The notes beneath the pieces are model-generated. The model searched no databases. It saw only the letters and a program-made list of their open reading frames with translations, and was not told where the DNA came from. Positions 35,344 through 45,546 of a stretch of DNA of 64,000 bases are shown piece after piece. The position numbers and the translations under genes are program-made. Source of the DNA: JBEISR01 sp044371425 (lineage in GTDB: Bacteria; Planctomycetota; Planctomycetia; Pirellulales; Pirellulaceae); assembly GCA_044371425.1 (NCBI GenBank), contig JBILTR010000011.1, forward strand, positions 1 to 64,000, read 5' to 3'. The stretch's first letter is position 1; each line of letters opens with the position of its first letter.

Positions 35344-38300
35344 TCAGCGGACCACCAGGCCCCGGTGGTGGCTATCGATCCACTTCTTCACTTCAGGCAT
35401 CAGGCCATAAGCGTGGGCGAGGATGGCGATGGGGTGGATGGTGGGCCGATCGGCACCCTGTTCCATCTGCAGTTTGCAGGCGCTGCATTCGGTGCTGCCG
35501 ATCGTCACCGACGGATCCTGCGTTTTTTGGATCAAGCTGCGGCCGATGCGAAGGCTGGTCCGGAAGTTGGAACGTTTCAGTCCGAAGGTGCCGGCCATTC
35601 CGCTGCAACCCGCATCGGCCTGCATGACCTGGATGCCGGGGATCATCTTCAGCAGATCGATCCCAGGCTGCTGCCCCTTCAGAGCGCGAAGGTGGCATGG
35701 AAGGTGGTAGAGGACGCGAGCCTCCAGGGGCTGGAAGTCGAGTTCCATCTTTCCTTCTTGATGGAGTTGCCAGAGGTAGCTTCCGGCGTCCCAGCTATGA
35801 GCGGCGACCAGGCGGGCATCCTCGTTATCGATCAGATGCAGATACTCCCGCTGCAAGCAGAGGGTTGCGGAGGGTTCCGTCGCGACGATCTGGTATCCCT
35901 GTCGTACCGATTCGGCCAGTTGCCTCAGCAAGGGTCGGATCTTCTTCCGCGCGCGTTCGATGTCTCCCATGGCGATATGGGTCATCCAGGAGGGCCCCTG
36001 GAAGGTAGGGACAAAGACATTGATCCCTTGATGCTGTAGCACCTGCACCAGCGACTGGGCCAAAACGGGATTGTGCCAGTTGGCGTAGGTGTCGACGAAA
36101 TAGAGGACGCGGGGCCCCTGGGATTTCCTCGGTCGATGCAGTCGCCGTCGTGTCGCCCAGCGCAGGAAACTCTGCGGAGCGATCTGCGGCAGGCGGCGTC
36201 CCTGCGCGATGCCGGTCGATTTTTCCAGCAGCCATCGCATCTTCGGATTCCCGAGGCTCCAGTTGGCCAGATTCGGGAAACGCTGCGCGATGGCGACGAT
36301 CAGATCGATTCGAGCCAGCAGGCGATCTTGAATGCTGAGCCCATGGGTTGCCACATGCTGAGCCTTCAGTTCGATGGCTAGTTTTGGGATATCGACCGAG
36401 GCGGGGCAGTCGATACGGCACTGGTGGCATCCGAAGCAGCGATCGGCGATTCTCTTCAGTTCATCGCTTTCGGCAGCTGCAGGATCGATGGCACCGGTAA
36501 GCAATCCACGCATCAGATTGGCCATCGCGCGCGGCGCGGACTCCTCTTCGCGACTGGCGCGGAACATCGGGCACATCCGTTCTCCCGGAGCACTGGTTCG
36601 GCAACGACCGCATCCATTGCATGCTTGGGTGACGTGAGCCAGATCGTTTTCGACAGGCCACTGAAGCACCGGGAGGACGCCGCGCTGGGGACCGGGCGGT
36701 TTTTTGGGAAGGTCGTCTGCCTGCGCCGGGCGCGACCGCAGGTTGGCCGAGGCAGCGGTGCGGGTGGCTGGGCCGCTGACCAACTGCCGGCGCAGATTGT
36801 CGGTGACACGCTGGGGTGCATCGGTGATCAACTTGCCAGGATTCAGAATCCCTTCCGCATCGAACCATCGCCGAATCTGCCGACAGATCGGGAACCACGC
36901 GCCCAGTTGCTTGCGCGAGTACCAGGTGCGGGAAAGCCCCATCGCATGCTCGCCTGCAACCACCCCCCCTAGCTCCATCACCTTCTCATACAACCGATCG
37001 GCCAGGCGATGCAGCTTCTCTTGCTCGGGCGGCTGCCTCAAGTCGATGAAGGGACGAATGTGAACCTGCCCGTGCGCTGCATGCGCGAAGACGGTCGCCA
37101 TCACCCGCTCGGACTTCAAAATCGCGTAGACCTCCTGCAGAAACTCGGGCATCTTCTCGTAGGGCACCGCCGTATCGTCGATGCAGGGGATGGGACGGTT
37201 TTCTCCTTTGAGCTGATAGAGGCGCGGGACGACGCGACGGCACAATCGCCAGTAGAGATCGCGCTGCGCTGGATCGACGACGATCCGCGACGATAGCAGC
37301 TCGGGACATTCCCTCTGCAGCTGATTGACCAGATCGCGAAGCTGATTGCGAGCTGCTTCATTGTCCTCGCCCTGCATCTCCACCAGCAGCATCGCTTCCA
37401 TGCCACGAAAGAGCATCGAGGAGAAAGCCGGTTCGGTTTCTCTCGCGATTTCGATCAGGCGGCGGTCGAGCATATCGCAGGCGGAGATTGGGGCGCGTCG
37501 AGCGAAGATGGCGGCGCGCGCAGCGAATTCGACGCGGTCGAAAAAGAGCAGCACCACCGCGCGACCCTTGGGAAACTCCTCCAACCTCACCGTCGCTTCG
37601 GTCATCAGGCTGAGCGTTCCTTCGGCACCGCTTTGCAGTCTTGCCAGATCGATGGTGGTGTCGTCCCAGCAGCGGTCGATTCGGTAACCACAGCCCCGCA
37701 CCAGATCGCCCCAGGGACGCTCCGAGAGGACCTCCCTCTGGCTGCTCAAGTACTGACCGACCTGCCGAGCCAACCGCTGGACGCAGTCTCCCTCATCCAG
37801 CAGTCCATGCCATCGATGCTTGGCCAGTTCCACCAATTCTCCAGGGACCAATACCGCCTGCATCGATTCCAGCGTGTCCCCCGCCGATCCATAGCGCAGC
37901 CAGTGGCTGCCCGAGGTGTCCATGGCGATGGCGCTGCCGATGGTGGTCACCGATCGCGTCGCTGGATCGGGGCCATAGAGCAATCCCTGGCGGGCAAGCA
38001 AGCGATTGAGGTCGGCGATCACCAGACCTGGCTGCACCCGCGCCAACTTCTGCTCGCGGTCCACCCAGATCAGCCGCCGCATGTATCGGGAAAAATCGAT
38101 CACCAGCCCTGGGCCGATCGACTGGCCCGCCAGTCCCGTACCGCCACCGCGCGCCTGCAGAGGGATTTTGTTTTCGGCTGCGTACTGGACGCATTTCTGC
38201 ACATCGTTGGCGTGTCTTGGACGGACCACACCCAGCGGCTGGATTTCATAGATGCTGGCGTCGCTGGCATAAAGCTGAGCGCGCAGGGGATCGCAGTAGA

Positions 38301-38361
38301 CATCCCCATCCAGCAGTCCACGCAGGTCGGCTTCGATTCGAGTGCGGTCGCCATCGATCAT
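35344..38361 (-). CDS. FAD-linked oxidase with 4Fe-4S and CCG domains (YdiJ-like)
   Basis: The product is 1005 aa. Domain order: FAD-binding PCMH/vanillyl-alcohol-oxidase fold (ARGGGTGLAGQSIGPGLVID, near residue 70), FAD-oxidase C-terminal domain (~residues 250-520; ends EGILNPGKLI), two 4Fe-4S clusters (CNGCGRCRTSAPGERMCP ~580 and CFGCHQCRIDCP ~640), and CCG heterodisulfide-reductase-like domain (HLPCHLRAL ~890, GCSGMAGTFG ~920, STECSACKLQ). E. coli YdiJ, of the same length and architecture, is reported to oxidise D-2-hydroxyglutarate. The substrate here is inferred to be a 2-hydroxyacid. GGGGGAGGATG lies upstream of ATG 38361. It heads the moa-containing run. Confidence 0.87.
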   Translation of the reverse strand: MIDGDRTRIEADLRGLLDGDVYCDPLRAQLYASDASIYEIQPLGVVRPRHANDVQKCVQYAAENKIPLQARGGGTGLAGQSIGPGLVIDFSRYMRRLIWVDREQKLARVQPGLVIADLNRLLARQGLLYGPDPATRSVTTIGSAIAMDTSGSHWLRYGSAGDTLESMQAVLVPGELVELAKHRWHGLLDEGDCVQRLARQVGQYLSSQREVLSERPWGDLVRGCGYRIDRCWDDTTIDLARLQSGAEGTLSLMTEATVRLEEFPKGRAVVLLFFDRVEFAARAAIFARRAPISACDMLDRRLIEIARETEPAFSSMLFRGMEAMLLVEMQGEDNEAARNQLRDLVNQLQRECPELLSSRIVVDPAQRDLYWRLCRRVVPRLYQLKGENRPIPCIDDTAVPYEKMPEFLQEVYAILKSERVMATVFAHAAHGQVHIRPFIDLRQPPEQEKLHRLADRLYEKVMELGGVVAGEHAMGLSRTWYSRKQLGAWFPICRQIRRWFDAEGILNPGKLITDAPQRVTDNLRRQLVSGPATRTAASANLRSRPAQADDLPKKPPGPQRGVLPVLQWPVENDLAHVTQACNGCGRCRTSAPGERMCPMFRASREEESAPRAMANLMRGLLTGAIDPAAAESDELKRIADRCFGCHQCRIDCPASVDIPKLAIELKAQHVATHGLSIQDRLLARIDLIVAIAQRFPNLANWSLGNPKMRWLLEKSTGIAQGRRLPQIAPQSFLRWATRRRLHRPRKSQGPRVLYFVDTYANWHNPVLAQSLVQVLQHQGINVFVPTFQGPSWMTHIAMGDIERARKKIRPLLRQLAESVRQGYQIVATEPSATLCLQREYLHLIDNEDARLVAAHSWDAGSYLWQLHQEGKMELDFQPLEARVLYHLPCHLRALKGQQPGIDLLKMIPGIQVMQADAGCSGMAGTFGLKRSNFRTSLRIGRSLIQKTQDPSVTIGSTECSACKLQMEQGADRPTIHPIAILAHAYGLMPEVKKWIDSHHRGLVVR

Positions 38362-38584
38362 GGCTCTATCATCCTCCCCCCGACAAGATCCTTCCAGCCC
38401 CCACCATGCGGCCACGCCTACGCTTGGAAGGTTTTCCTCCAACACAGGGGGGCCAGTCACTGGGCCAGTCCAGGGCGATCGCCCCTCGCAGCCGACGAAC
38501 GAAGGCACGAAAGTCGATACCATAAAGCATCGATCGGTTCGGATGAGGGGAGTAGGTGGCTCGATGACTCTAGGAGCGATGAAG

Positions 38585-40249
38585 ATGGCTTCTCGTCGTG
38601 ATGTTCTGGCGATCCTGTCCGCTGGCGGCCTTGGCAGCACCACCTTTTGCAGGGCTTTTGCGGCAAGCTGGGAGGAGGGAACACCGGTCACTCGGCAAGC
38701 GGTCGAACAGGCGCTGTGGGTCGCCAACTCCCCCCGCAGTAAGCAGCAGGTGGATCACCTGACCGAGAAGATCACCCAGCTGCTGGAGGGAGAAAACAAG
38801 CTCCGCATTTGGCCCCTGGAGGACACCACCCCGATGGCTGCGGTTTTCTCCCCTCACTTCTTCGCCGACCCACCTGAAATCGATCGCCAAAAGCAGAAGG
38901 AAACGATTCGCTGCGGCATTGAGTCGTCGGAGCAGATTCCCGATTGGGGCGACGAACTGGCGGTGGCCAGTGCGTCGCTGGCGCAACTGGGAAAAGGGCT
39001 GCGCCTGGGACGTTGGTCCAGCCAGCAATTGACTCGCCGTTGCCTTGATCGACTGGAAAAGTATGACCCCTTGCTGCGATGCGTGGTGACGAGAACCGAG
39101 CGGTTGGCGATGGAGCAGGCGGCAAAGGCTGATGAGGAGCTGCAGCGAGGGATCGATCGAGGACCACTGCATGGCATCCCCTGGGGTGCCAAAGACATCC
39201 TCTCTGTTCCCGGCTATCCGACGACTTGGGGAGCTGACAGCTACAAACAAACCGTGCGCAGCGAAAGGGCGACGGTGATCGAGCGGATGGAGGAAGCGGG
39301 GGCGGTGCTGGTTGCCAAGCTGTCGACGGGGACGCTGGCCTGGGGAGACCAGTGGCACGAGGCGTTGACGCGCAACCCTTGGAATCTCGAAGAAGGAAGC
39401 AGCGGCTCCTCCGCCGGAAGCGCCGCAGCAGTCGCCGCCGGACTGGTTCCGGTGGCCCTGGGAAGCGAAACTCTCGGCAGCATCGTCTCCCCGGCGATGC
39501 GGTGCGCGACCACCGGCCTGCGACCGACCTTTGGCCGAGTCAGCCGCTATGGTGCCATGACCCTCGGCTGGACGCTCGATAAGATTGGCCCCTTCGCGCG
39601 GCACGTCGAGGACTGTGCGGTCGTACTGGCGGCGATCGCGGGAGCCGACGGGCGCGATCCCACCGTCGTCGACCGCCCGTTCGCTTCACCTGTCCATCTT
39701 CCGGTCCAAGGAATGAAGATCGGTGTTGACGATGGCCAGCTCAACGAATCCGAGCTGGCGGCGATCGAGATTCTGGAACGGGCAGGGGCCCAGCGAGTCC
39801 CACTGCAGTTTCCTCCCTGCGAGGTGCTGGAAGAGCTTCTGGTGGCGCTCGATAGCGAATCTGCCTCCATGCACGACTCCCTCTATCGGTCGGTGGAGAA
39901 GGACGAACTCTTGGGGAAATGGGGCCCAACCTTCCATGGGGCGCAGTGGATCAAGGCTGTCCACTACATCCGCTCGCTGCGAGCCCGTGTGCCGGTGATT
40001 CAGCAGACCGAAAAGGCATTGAGAGAGGTCGATGTGCTGATGGGACTCTCGTCGCTGGTCCGAACCAATCTAACCGGTCACCCTAGCTTGGTCGTCGCGT
40101 TCGGCGGCGGGGACCAAGCCCAGCATCCCCAACCAAGGACGGTTGTTCTGTCGGCGCGAGTCTTTGCCGAGGATCGGTTGATCGCCGCTGGAATGCAGCT
40201 GCAACGAGCTTCACCACCCGTACCCGCCCTACCAGCTCTGGATCGTTGA
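38585..40249 (+). CDS. Amidase-signature hydrolase, Tat-exported
   Basis: The product is about 554 aa. The N-terminus MASRRDVLAILSAGGLGS has a twin-arginine-type motif. The amidase signature Ser-cisSer-Lys triad is visible: IPWGAKDILSVPG (Lys), EEGSSGSSAGSAAAVAAG (cis-Ser) and GSETLGSIVSPA (nucleophilic Ser). About 130 residues precede the amidase core, longer than usual. It would hydrolyse an amide outside the cytoplasm; the substrate is unknown. AGGAG is 8 nt before ATG 38585; ATG 38579 is possible. It is divergent from the YdiJ-like gene. Confidence 0.87.
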   Translation: MASRRDVLAILSAGGLGSTTFCRAFAASWEEGTPVTRQAVEQALWVANSPRSKQQVDHLTEKITQLLEGENKLRIWPLEDTTPMAAVFSPHFFADPPEIDRQKQKETIRCGIESSEQIPDWGDELAVASASLAQLGKGLRLGRWSSQQLTRRCLDRLEKYDPLLRCVVTRTERLAMEQAAKADEELQRGIDRGPLHGIPWGAKDILSVPGYPTTWGADSYKQTVRSERATVIERMEEAGAVLVAKLSTGTLAWGDQWHEALTRNPWNLEEGSSGSSAGSAAAVAAGLVPVALGSETLGSIVSPAMRCATTGLRPTFGRVSRYGAMTLGWTLDKIGPFARHVEDCAVVLAAIAGADGRDPTVVDRPFASPVHLPVQGMKIGVDDGQLNESELAAIEILERAGAQRVPLQFPPCEVLEELLVALDSESASMHDSLYRSVEKDELLGKWGPTFHGAQWIKAVHYIRSLRARVPVIQQTEKALREVDVLMGLSSLVRTNLTGHPSLVVAFGGGDQAQHPQPRTVVLSARVFAEDRLIAAGMQLQRASPPVPALPALDR

Positions 40250-40448
40250 CAAGCAAATTTCCTCGTCGAGAAGTGCAAAACGAGGGAACCTATGGAACCA
40301 CGGGAGCGTCACTCCGGTCTCCCGATCCAGGACCGAAAGGGCGAAAATCGATAGATTTGCCGCCGAGATGCTAAAGACCTTCAGTGGGGCCGGCAGAGCT
40401 GCTAATCGGTGGCAGCGAGCGACCGCTAATGAATGGATGTCTGGAGGG

Positions 40449-41297
40449 CTACGAAACCGCACGGAGCGCGGTCTTGGCCACCTGGACGCAAGCGCGGATG
40501 TCCTCAACAGGATTGTCTGGGTTCTCTTCATACTCCAGCGACAGAGCGCCATCGGCCGGGAACTTGGCTGCGATCAACGCTTCGAAGACTTCCTGGCAGT
40601 TCAGGTGGCCTTTTCCGAGAATGACCCCCTTGGTGTTCTCCTTCATCTCTGCGAAATCCTTCAGGTGGATTCCGTAGAGTCGACCCTTCAGAGTGCGGAT
40701 CACTTCGACCGGCTTTTCTCCCGATCGGATGAAATGGCCAAGATCGGCGCAGGCGCCGATGCGATCATCCTTCCCTTCGATCGCCCTCAACACATCGATC
40801 GCCTTGTTATACCGATGGCTTGGGCCGTGATTGTGGATCGCAACGCGAATGTCGAATTCCTTGACGAGGGCATTGAGGCTGTCGAACGCTTTGGGGTCTG
40901 GATCGGCCGAGACGGCGCGGATCCCCAGTTTCTTCGCAAACTCGAAGACCTTGCGGTTAGCCGCCTCATCAGCTCCAAAACCGTTGACTCCGTGAGCCGA
41001 GATGGTCATCCCCAGCGACTCCACTTTCTTTCTCGTCGCGGCGATCTGTTCGTCGCTGGCGTCCAGCGGCAGCATGCCACTGTAGAGTTCCACCTGCTGG
41101 AATCCCAGGTCCTTGGCATGCTGGAGTGCAACATCCAGCGGAAAGCCGCGGAGGGAATAAAGCTGGATTCCCAGTTTGAGCGGTGAGGCTTGTTGGGCGA
41201 GGGGGAAGAGGGCCGAGGCGCGGGCGGGGCGGAGCAGGGTGCCCAGGGCGGTGGAAAACGCAGCAGCTCGAAGCATGGAGCGACGGGAGAGGGTCAT
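40449..41297 (-). CDS. Exported sugar phosphate isomerase/epimerase-like TIM barrel
   Basis: The product is 282 aa. A Tat-like signal MTLSRRSMLRAAAFSTALGT is followed by a xylose-isomerase-like TIM barrel: LKLGIQLYSLRGFPLDVAL, GFQQVELYSG, HNHGPSHRY, ACADLGHFIRSG, GRLYGIHLKDF, LSLEYEENP. Acidic and His metal ligands are in place (E in VELYSG, D in ADLGH, H in IHLKD, E in LEYE). Such exported family members are numerous in planctomycetes; substrates are unknown. Confidence 0.85.
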   Translation of the reverse strand: MTLSRRSMLRAAAFSTALGTLLRPARASALFPLAQQASPLKLGIQLYSLRGFPLDVALQHAKDLGFQQVELYSGMLPLDASDEQIAATRKKVESLGMTISAHGVNGFGADEAANRKVFEFAKKLGIRAVSADPDPKAFDSLNALVKEFDIRVAIHNHGPSHRYNKAIDVLRAIEGKDDRIGACADLGHFIRSGEKPVEVIRTLKGRLYGIHLKDFAEMKENTKGVILGKGHLNCQEVFEALIAAKFPADGALSLEYEENPDNPVEDIRACVQVAKTALRAVS

Positions 41298-41596
41298 GGA
41301 ATTGGCTTTCTTAAGGGGAGGAATCAGGGGCGGAATCGCGACGGCCTTTTGGAGCCGCAGCGAATGGGACTTCGGGAGGGGCCACCGTTGCAGGATAACG
41401 GACTGAAGAAGTCTCAGGCAAGACGCCTCGCAGCGGCTACCGAAAACTCCAGTCCCCGCGAATGCAGCGCAGCGATTACAATCGCCAATGGATTCCCCAG
41501 AGAAAGCGGAGGGGATTCGCCGTGAGCCGTGAGGGATCCGATCGAACCGGACCAGTCCCTTTCGACATCCTTGGGGTCTCTAGTCAGGAGTCGATC

Positions 41597-42934
41597 ATGC
41601 GTCTTGCATCGAGAAAATGGTTCCCTTCAGGTTGGTTGCTTGGGATCGGGTGGTGTGGGATCGGCATGGCGTTGGTGGCCCAGCTGCCGGTAGCGCAGCG
41701 CCTGGTGGCTCAGCCTTTTGCAGACGATTCAAAAGGGGATTGGCGATCGTGGCGAGGGCCGGCCTCCAGCGGCAGCATCGAAGAGGGAAGTTTTCCGGAT
41801 CAGCTGGGTTCCGATCAGCTCCTCTGGAAAGCTCCTTTGCCCGGCAAAGGTTGCTCGACACCGATCTTCGTCGAGGGTCGCATCTGCTTGACAGCCCCTT
41901 CGGAGGGAGTCGATAGCGTTCTGGCGCTCGATCGCCAAGGAAAGCTCCTTTGGACGACGAAACTGGAAGCGGAAGACCCGGGCAAGCACCGCAACGGTTC
42001 TGGCAGCAACGCATCGCCGGTGTCGAACGGAAAGCAGCTCTTTGTCTACTTCAAAAGCGGTACTTTGGCGGCGCTGGATCTGGATGGCAAGGTCCAGTGG
42101 AATCGCAACCTCGTGAAAGAATATGGCAAGGATACCCTCTTCTGGGACCATGGGACATCACCGGTTCTCACCGCAAAGCACGTCATCATGGCTCGCATGC
42201 ATCAAGGGGAATCGTGGTTGGCGGCGTGGGACCAAGCCACTGGCAACCTCGCCTGGAAAGTGGCTCGAAATTACCAAGTCCCCACCGAATGCGACCATGG
42301 CTACAGCACACCTTTGGTGATCGACTACCAGGGGGAAGAAGCGATCTTGGTTTGGGGAGGGGAGCATGTGACGATCCATCGGTCGACCGATGGAAAGGAA
42401 CTGTGGTCGTGCGGCAACTTCAATCCCGACAAGGCACAGCTGTGGCCCGCCATCGCCACCCCGGTGTTGGATGGCGACATGGCGGTGATCGCCTATGGAC
42501 GCAACGATCGCGGCATCCCGCGTCTTCATGGCATCCGGCTGGCAGGCCACGGGGATGTCACATCGACCAGTCATGTCTGGAAGCGGGAGGATGTCGGAAG
42601 CTTTGTCCCATCCCCATCCCTTTATCGCCATCAGGTGGTGCTGGTCGGGGATCATGGGACGGTGGAGGGGATCGATCCAGCGACTGGCAAGACGATCTGG
42701 AAGGGGGAGTTCCCCAAAAGCCGCGCGAACTTCTACGCATCGCCCCTGGTGGCTGCAGGCAAGGTGTTTGCTCCCAGGGAAGATGGTGTGGTTTTCGTCG
42801 GTCGGATCGAAGGGGAGAGCTTCCGTATTCTCTCGGAGAACGATCTGGGAGAAAGTGTCATCGGATCGCCGGTGCCGCTGGGAGACCAGATTCTGCTGCG
42901 GGGCGAGAAGCATCTGTATTGTTTCGGTGGTTAG
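41597..42934 (+). CDS. PQQ-like beta-propeller (BamB-type) exported protein
   Basis: The product is 445 aa. N-terminal membrane segment LGIGWCGIGMALVAQLPVA acts as signal peptide. The rest is a seven- to eight-bladed propeller with PQQ-like repeats: DWRSWRGPASSGS, LALDRQGKLLWTTKL, AALDLDGKVQWNRNL, GIDPATGKTIWKGEF. These repeats occur both in quinoprotein dehydrogenases and in structural propellers; the catalytic Asp/Ca site cannot be confirmed. CAGGAG is 6 nt before ATG 41597. Function unknown. Confidence 0.82.
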   Translation: MRLASRKWFPSGWLLGIGWCGIGMALVAQLPVAQRLVAQPFADDSKGDWRSWRGPASSGSIEEGSFPDQLGSDQLLWKAPLPGKGCSTPIFVEGRICLTAPSEGVDSVLALDRQGKLLWTTKLEAEDPGKHRNGSGSNASPVSNGKQLFVYFKSGTLAALDLDGKVQWNRNLVKEYGKDTLFWDHGTSPVLTAKHVIMARMHQGESWLAAWDQATGNLAWKVARNYQVPTECDHGYSTPLVIDYQGEEAILVWGGEHVTIHRSTDGKELWSCGNFNPDKAQLWPAIATPVLDGDMAVIAYGRNDRGIPRLHGIRLAGHGDVTSTSHVWKREDVGSFVPSPSLYRHQVVLVGDHGTVEGIDPATGKTIWKGEFPKSRANFYASPLVAAGKVFAPREDGVVFVGRIEGESFRILSENDLGESVIGSPVPLGDQILLRGEKHLYCFGG

Positions 42935-43034
42935 TCGATCCGACGGTGAGGCATCAACCTGGCTCCATCGGTCGCTGGTTGATGGAGCTCCTTGGTATTG
43001 AATCGCTTTTCATGCAGACGAGGCAGGGCAGGAC

Positions 43035-44783
43035 ATGCGAAAGCAGGCAGAGGATGACGGTGCGAAGGCTTCCTGGATTGGATCGGGGGATATCAACGCC
43101 TTCATGGGCCTTTCGCTGGACAACATCGCCGGCTTGGTGCTGATCACGGCGATTCTGACCAACCAGTACGGCGTCCCAGCGGACTTCATCCTCAAGCATA
43201 TGATTCCGGGCACCGCCATCGGCGTGATGGTCGGGGATCTGCTTTATTTTTTCATGGCGCTCTGGATGATGCGGAAGTTGGGGCGCGGCGTCACGGCGAT
43301 GCCGCTTGGGCTAGACACTCCCAGCACCTTCGGGATGGCCTTTTTTGTTTTGGGGCCAGCCTTCCAGGCAGCGAAAGGGACGGGGCTTTCGGATCAGGAC
43401 GCAGCCCGTGCCATGTGGCATGTCGGGATGAGCGCGATTTTCCTGACCGGTCTTTTCAAAGTGGTCTGCGCGTTTTTCTCTGGGTGGGCCAGGCGTGTCT
43501 TTCCTCGCGCGGGGCTGCTGGGGTCGCTGGCGGCCATTGCGCTGGTGCTGATCAGCTTCCTACCACTGTTGGATGTGCTTGGATCCCCGGTGGTCGGTTT
43601 TGTGGCGCTGGCCATCGTGCTGACCTCTCTGGTGGCTCAAATCCCACTGCCTGGAAAAGTACCGGGAGTGGTCGGTGCGCTGCTGGTGGCGGGAGTGATT
43701 CACTACACGATGCGCGGGATGGGCTGGATTCCAGCGCCCCATATCGCTTTTTCTCCAGCTGCCGGTTGGATGCCGACCGAGTGGATGGAGGCATGGAAGC
43801 TGGATTGGCTGAAGAACTGGCAGGTGGCGATTCCCTATCTTCCTGTGCTTCTTCCGTTCGCGCTGGCGACGGTGGTGGGAGGAATCGACTGCACCGAGAG
43901 CGCGGCGGCTGCTGGAGATCCTTATCCGACCGGTCCGGTGATCCTGGTGGAGGCCGTGGCGACGCTGGCAGCTAGTTTTTGCGGCGGCGTGATCCAGACG
44001 ACACCCTACATCGGCCATCCCGCCTACAAGGCGATGGGTGGGCGAACCGCCTACACCCTGGCGACTGCCGTGGCCATTGGACTGGCAGGTCTGACCGGTG
44101 GCTTTGGCTACTTCTATCAATGGGTTCCTGAGGCGGCGGTCTATCCGATCCTGATCTTCATCGGACTGGAAATCACCGCACAGAGTTTTCAGGCGACGCC
44201 GAAACGGCATTATCCAGCGGTCGCCTTGGCATGCGTTCCCGCATTGGCTTTTTTGGCGCTGAATTTTGCGGGTCAAATCTTCGGCGATTCGGTGGTTGCC
44301 GGGGCCAAGATTCAGCCCCCCGCACCAGCGGCCACCGCGCCGAACGATCCAGCCACTCCCGTCGCTACCTCCATTTCCGCCAAGACCCTGGCCAACGGCA
44401 AGCTGCGGGAACAGCTTCAGACCGCTTCGATGCTGGCCAGCAGTTTCATCCTGACCAGTCTCTTCTGGGCGTCGGCGCTTGCCTACACGATCGACCGAAG
44501 GCTGGGAGTGGCAGCCCTGTTCACTCTGGGATGTGGGGTGATGACCCTTTTTGGGATCATCCATTCGCCGCTTCCAGGCAATGCGCTCTTCCTTCCGATC
44601 GCCATTCCAGGGCTGGATACCGAGCGATGGGTGTTGCCTGCGGAGTACCGTTCGCTACAGTTCCAATGGGCTGCCGGTTACGCCATCACGGCCGCAATTC
44701 TTGCCGCCTGGGGTTGGTACCTGCGTTCCAGCGAGCAGAAAAGTTCGTCTACCACTTCGCAGCAGGTGCCTGCGATCGATTGA
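43035..44783 (+). CDS. Multi-pass membrane permease, possibly nucleobase (NCS2/AzgA-like)
   Basis: The product is 582 aa with about 12-14 hydrophobic helices. FMGLSLDNIAGLVLITAILT and AMPLGLDTPSTFGMAFFVLG recall the substrate-site segments of NCS2/AzgA-type purine and xanthine/uracil permeases. GGIDCTESAAAAGDPYPTGP and GGVIQTTPYIGHPAYKAMGG are further conserved-looking loops. A Pro/Ala-rich loop (~residue 430) splits the last helices. The substrate is not known; xanthine/uracil is the best guess. The gene is followed at 23 bp by a methyltransferase gene and probably shares its transcript. Confidence 0.75.
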   Translation: MRKQAEDDGAKASWIGSGDINAFMGLSLDNIAGLVLITAILTNQYGVPADFILKHMIPGTAIGVMVGDLLYFFMALWMMRKLGRGVTAMPLGLDTPSTFGMAFFVLGPAFQAAKGTGLSDQDAARAMWHVGMSAIFLTGLFKVVCAFFSGWARRVFPRAGLLGSLAAIALVLISFLPLLDVLGSPVVGFVALAIVLTSLVAQIPLPGKVPGVVGALLVAGVIHYTMRGMGWIPAPHIAFSPAAGWMPTEWMEAWKLDWLKNWQVAIPYLPVLLPFALATVVGGIDCTESAAAAGDPYPTGPVILVEAVATLAASFCGGVIQTTPYIGHPAYKAMGGRTAYTLATAVAIGLAGLTGGFGYFYQWVPEAAVYPILIFIGLEITAQSFQATPKRHYPAVALACVPALAFLALNFAGQIFGDSVVAGAKIQPPAPAATAPNDPATPVATSISAKTLANGKLREQLQTASMLASSFILTSLFWASALAYTIDRRLGVAALFTLGCGVMTLFGIIHSPLPGNALFLPIAIPGLDTERWVLPAEYRSLQFQWAAGYAITAAILAAWGWYLRSSEQKSSSTTSQQVPAID

Positions 44784-44806
44784 TCGATTAAGAAGTACTG
44801 CCACCG

Positions 44807-45493
44807 ATGAATTCCACTCCTTCTCCTCGCGCTCTATGGCATAGGCCACACTACACCATCGATCAGGCGATCGCCCTGGACGATGCACCTATGGGTCCGC
44901 TGCACGAGGAGTTTCTCCAGTGGGTGGCTTCCTGCACCACACCAGGGCGGCACGTCCTGGAGCTAGGGTGCAGCACGGGACGGCTGGCCATCGCCATCTG
45001 CAGGAAGTGGCCAGAATCGCGTGTGATGGCATCCGAAGCATCCACCCAGTTACTGGATCTGGCCCGCTACGCTCTGGAAGTGGAGCGATTGACGCATCGC
45101 ATCCAGTTGCACCATGCCGATGAGCAAAGACCTTTTCCATTTCCCGATGCCTACTTCGATACCATCGTAGGGCATCTGGTGCTGCATCGCGTCGATCGGC
45201 CGCAAGAGTGGATCGCCGAGGCGATCCGCTGCCTGCAACCAGGGGGTAGCCTTCTGCTGAGGGATTGGCTCCCTGGGGATTTGGTGGACGATCAGAACCC
45301 ACTTCCCGACCCGTGGCAGGTGATGATTCCCTGGCGAAGCGATCCACTGGTGCAGCAATCGATTTGGTCGTTCGAGGAGATTGCCGCGTGGCCACTTCCC
45401 GAAGGGACTTCTTGGCAGCAGATGGAGCGAGGCTCAGGCGGGCTGGTCTGGTCGGGGGTGATCCGAAAGACCGGCTTGCAGCATGTTGCCTAA
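44807..45493 (+). CDS. SAM-dependent class I methyltransferase
   Basis: The product is 228 aa. SAM-binding motif I VLELGCSTGRLAIAI, acidic motif II (RVMASEAS), and motif region DAYFDTIVGHLVLHRV with CLQPGGSLLLRDWLPG are in the order of UbiE/Methyltransf_11-type enzymes. Substrate unknown. It closely follows the permease gene and converges with the TauE/SafE gene. Confidence 0.85.
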   Translation: MNSTPSPRALWHRPHYTIDQAIALDDAPMGPLHEEFLQWVASCTTPGRHVLELGCSTGRLAIAICRKWPESRVMASEASTQLLDLARYALEVERLTHRIQLHHADEQRPFPFPDAYFDTIVGHLVLHRVDRPQEWIAEAIRCLQPGGSLLLRDWLPGDLVDDQNPLPDPWQVMIPWRSDPLVQQSIWSFEEIAAWPLPEGTSWQQMERGSGGLVWSGVIRKTGLQHVA

Positions 45494-45546
45494 GGGATGT
45501 CGGTGCGTTTCCGTGACCCGGCCCTTGCATCGCTGCAAAGACCGCT

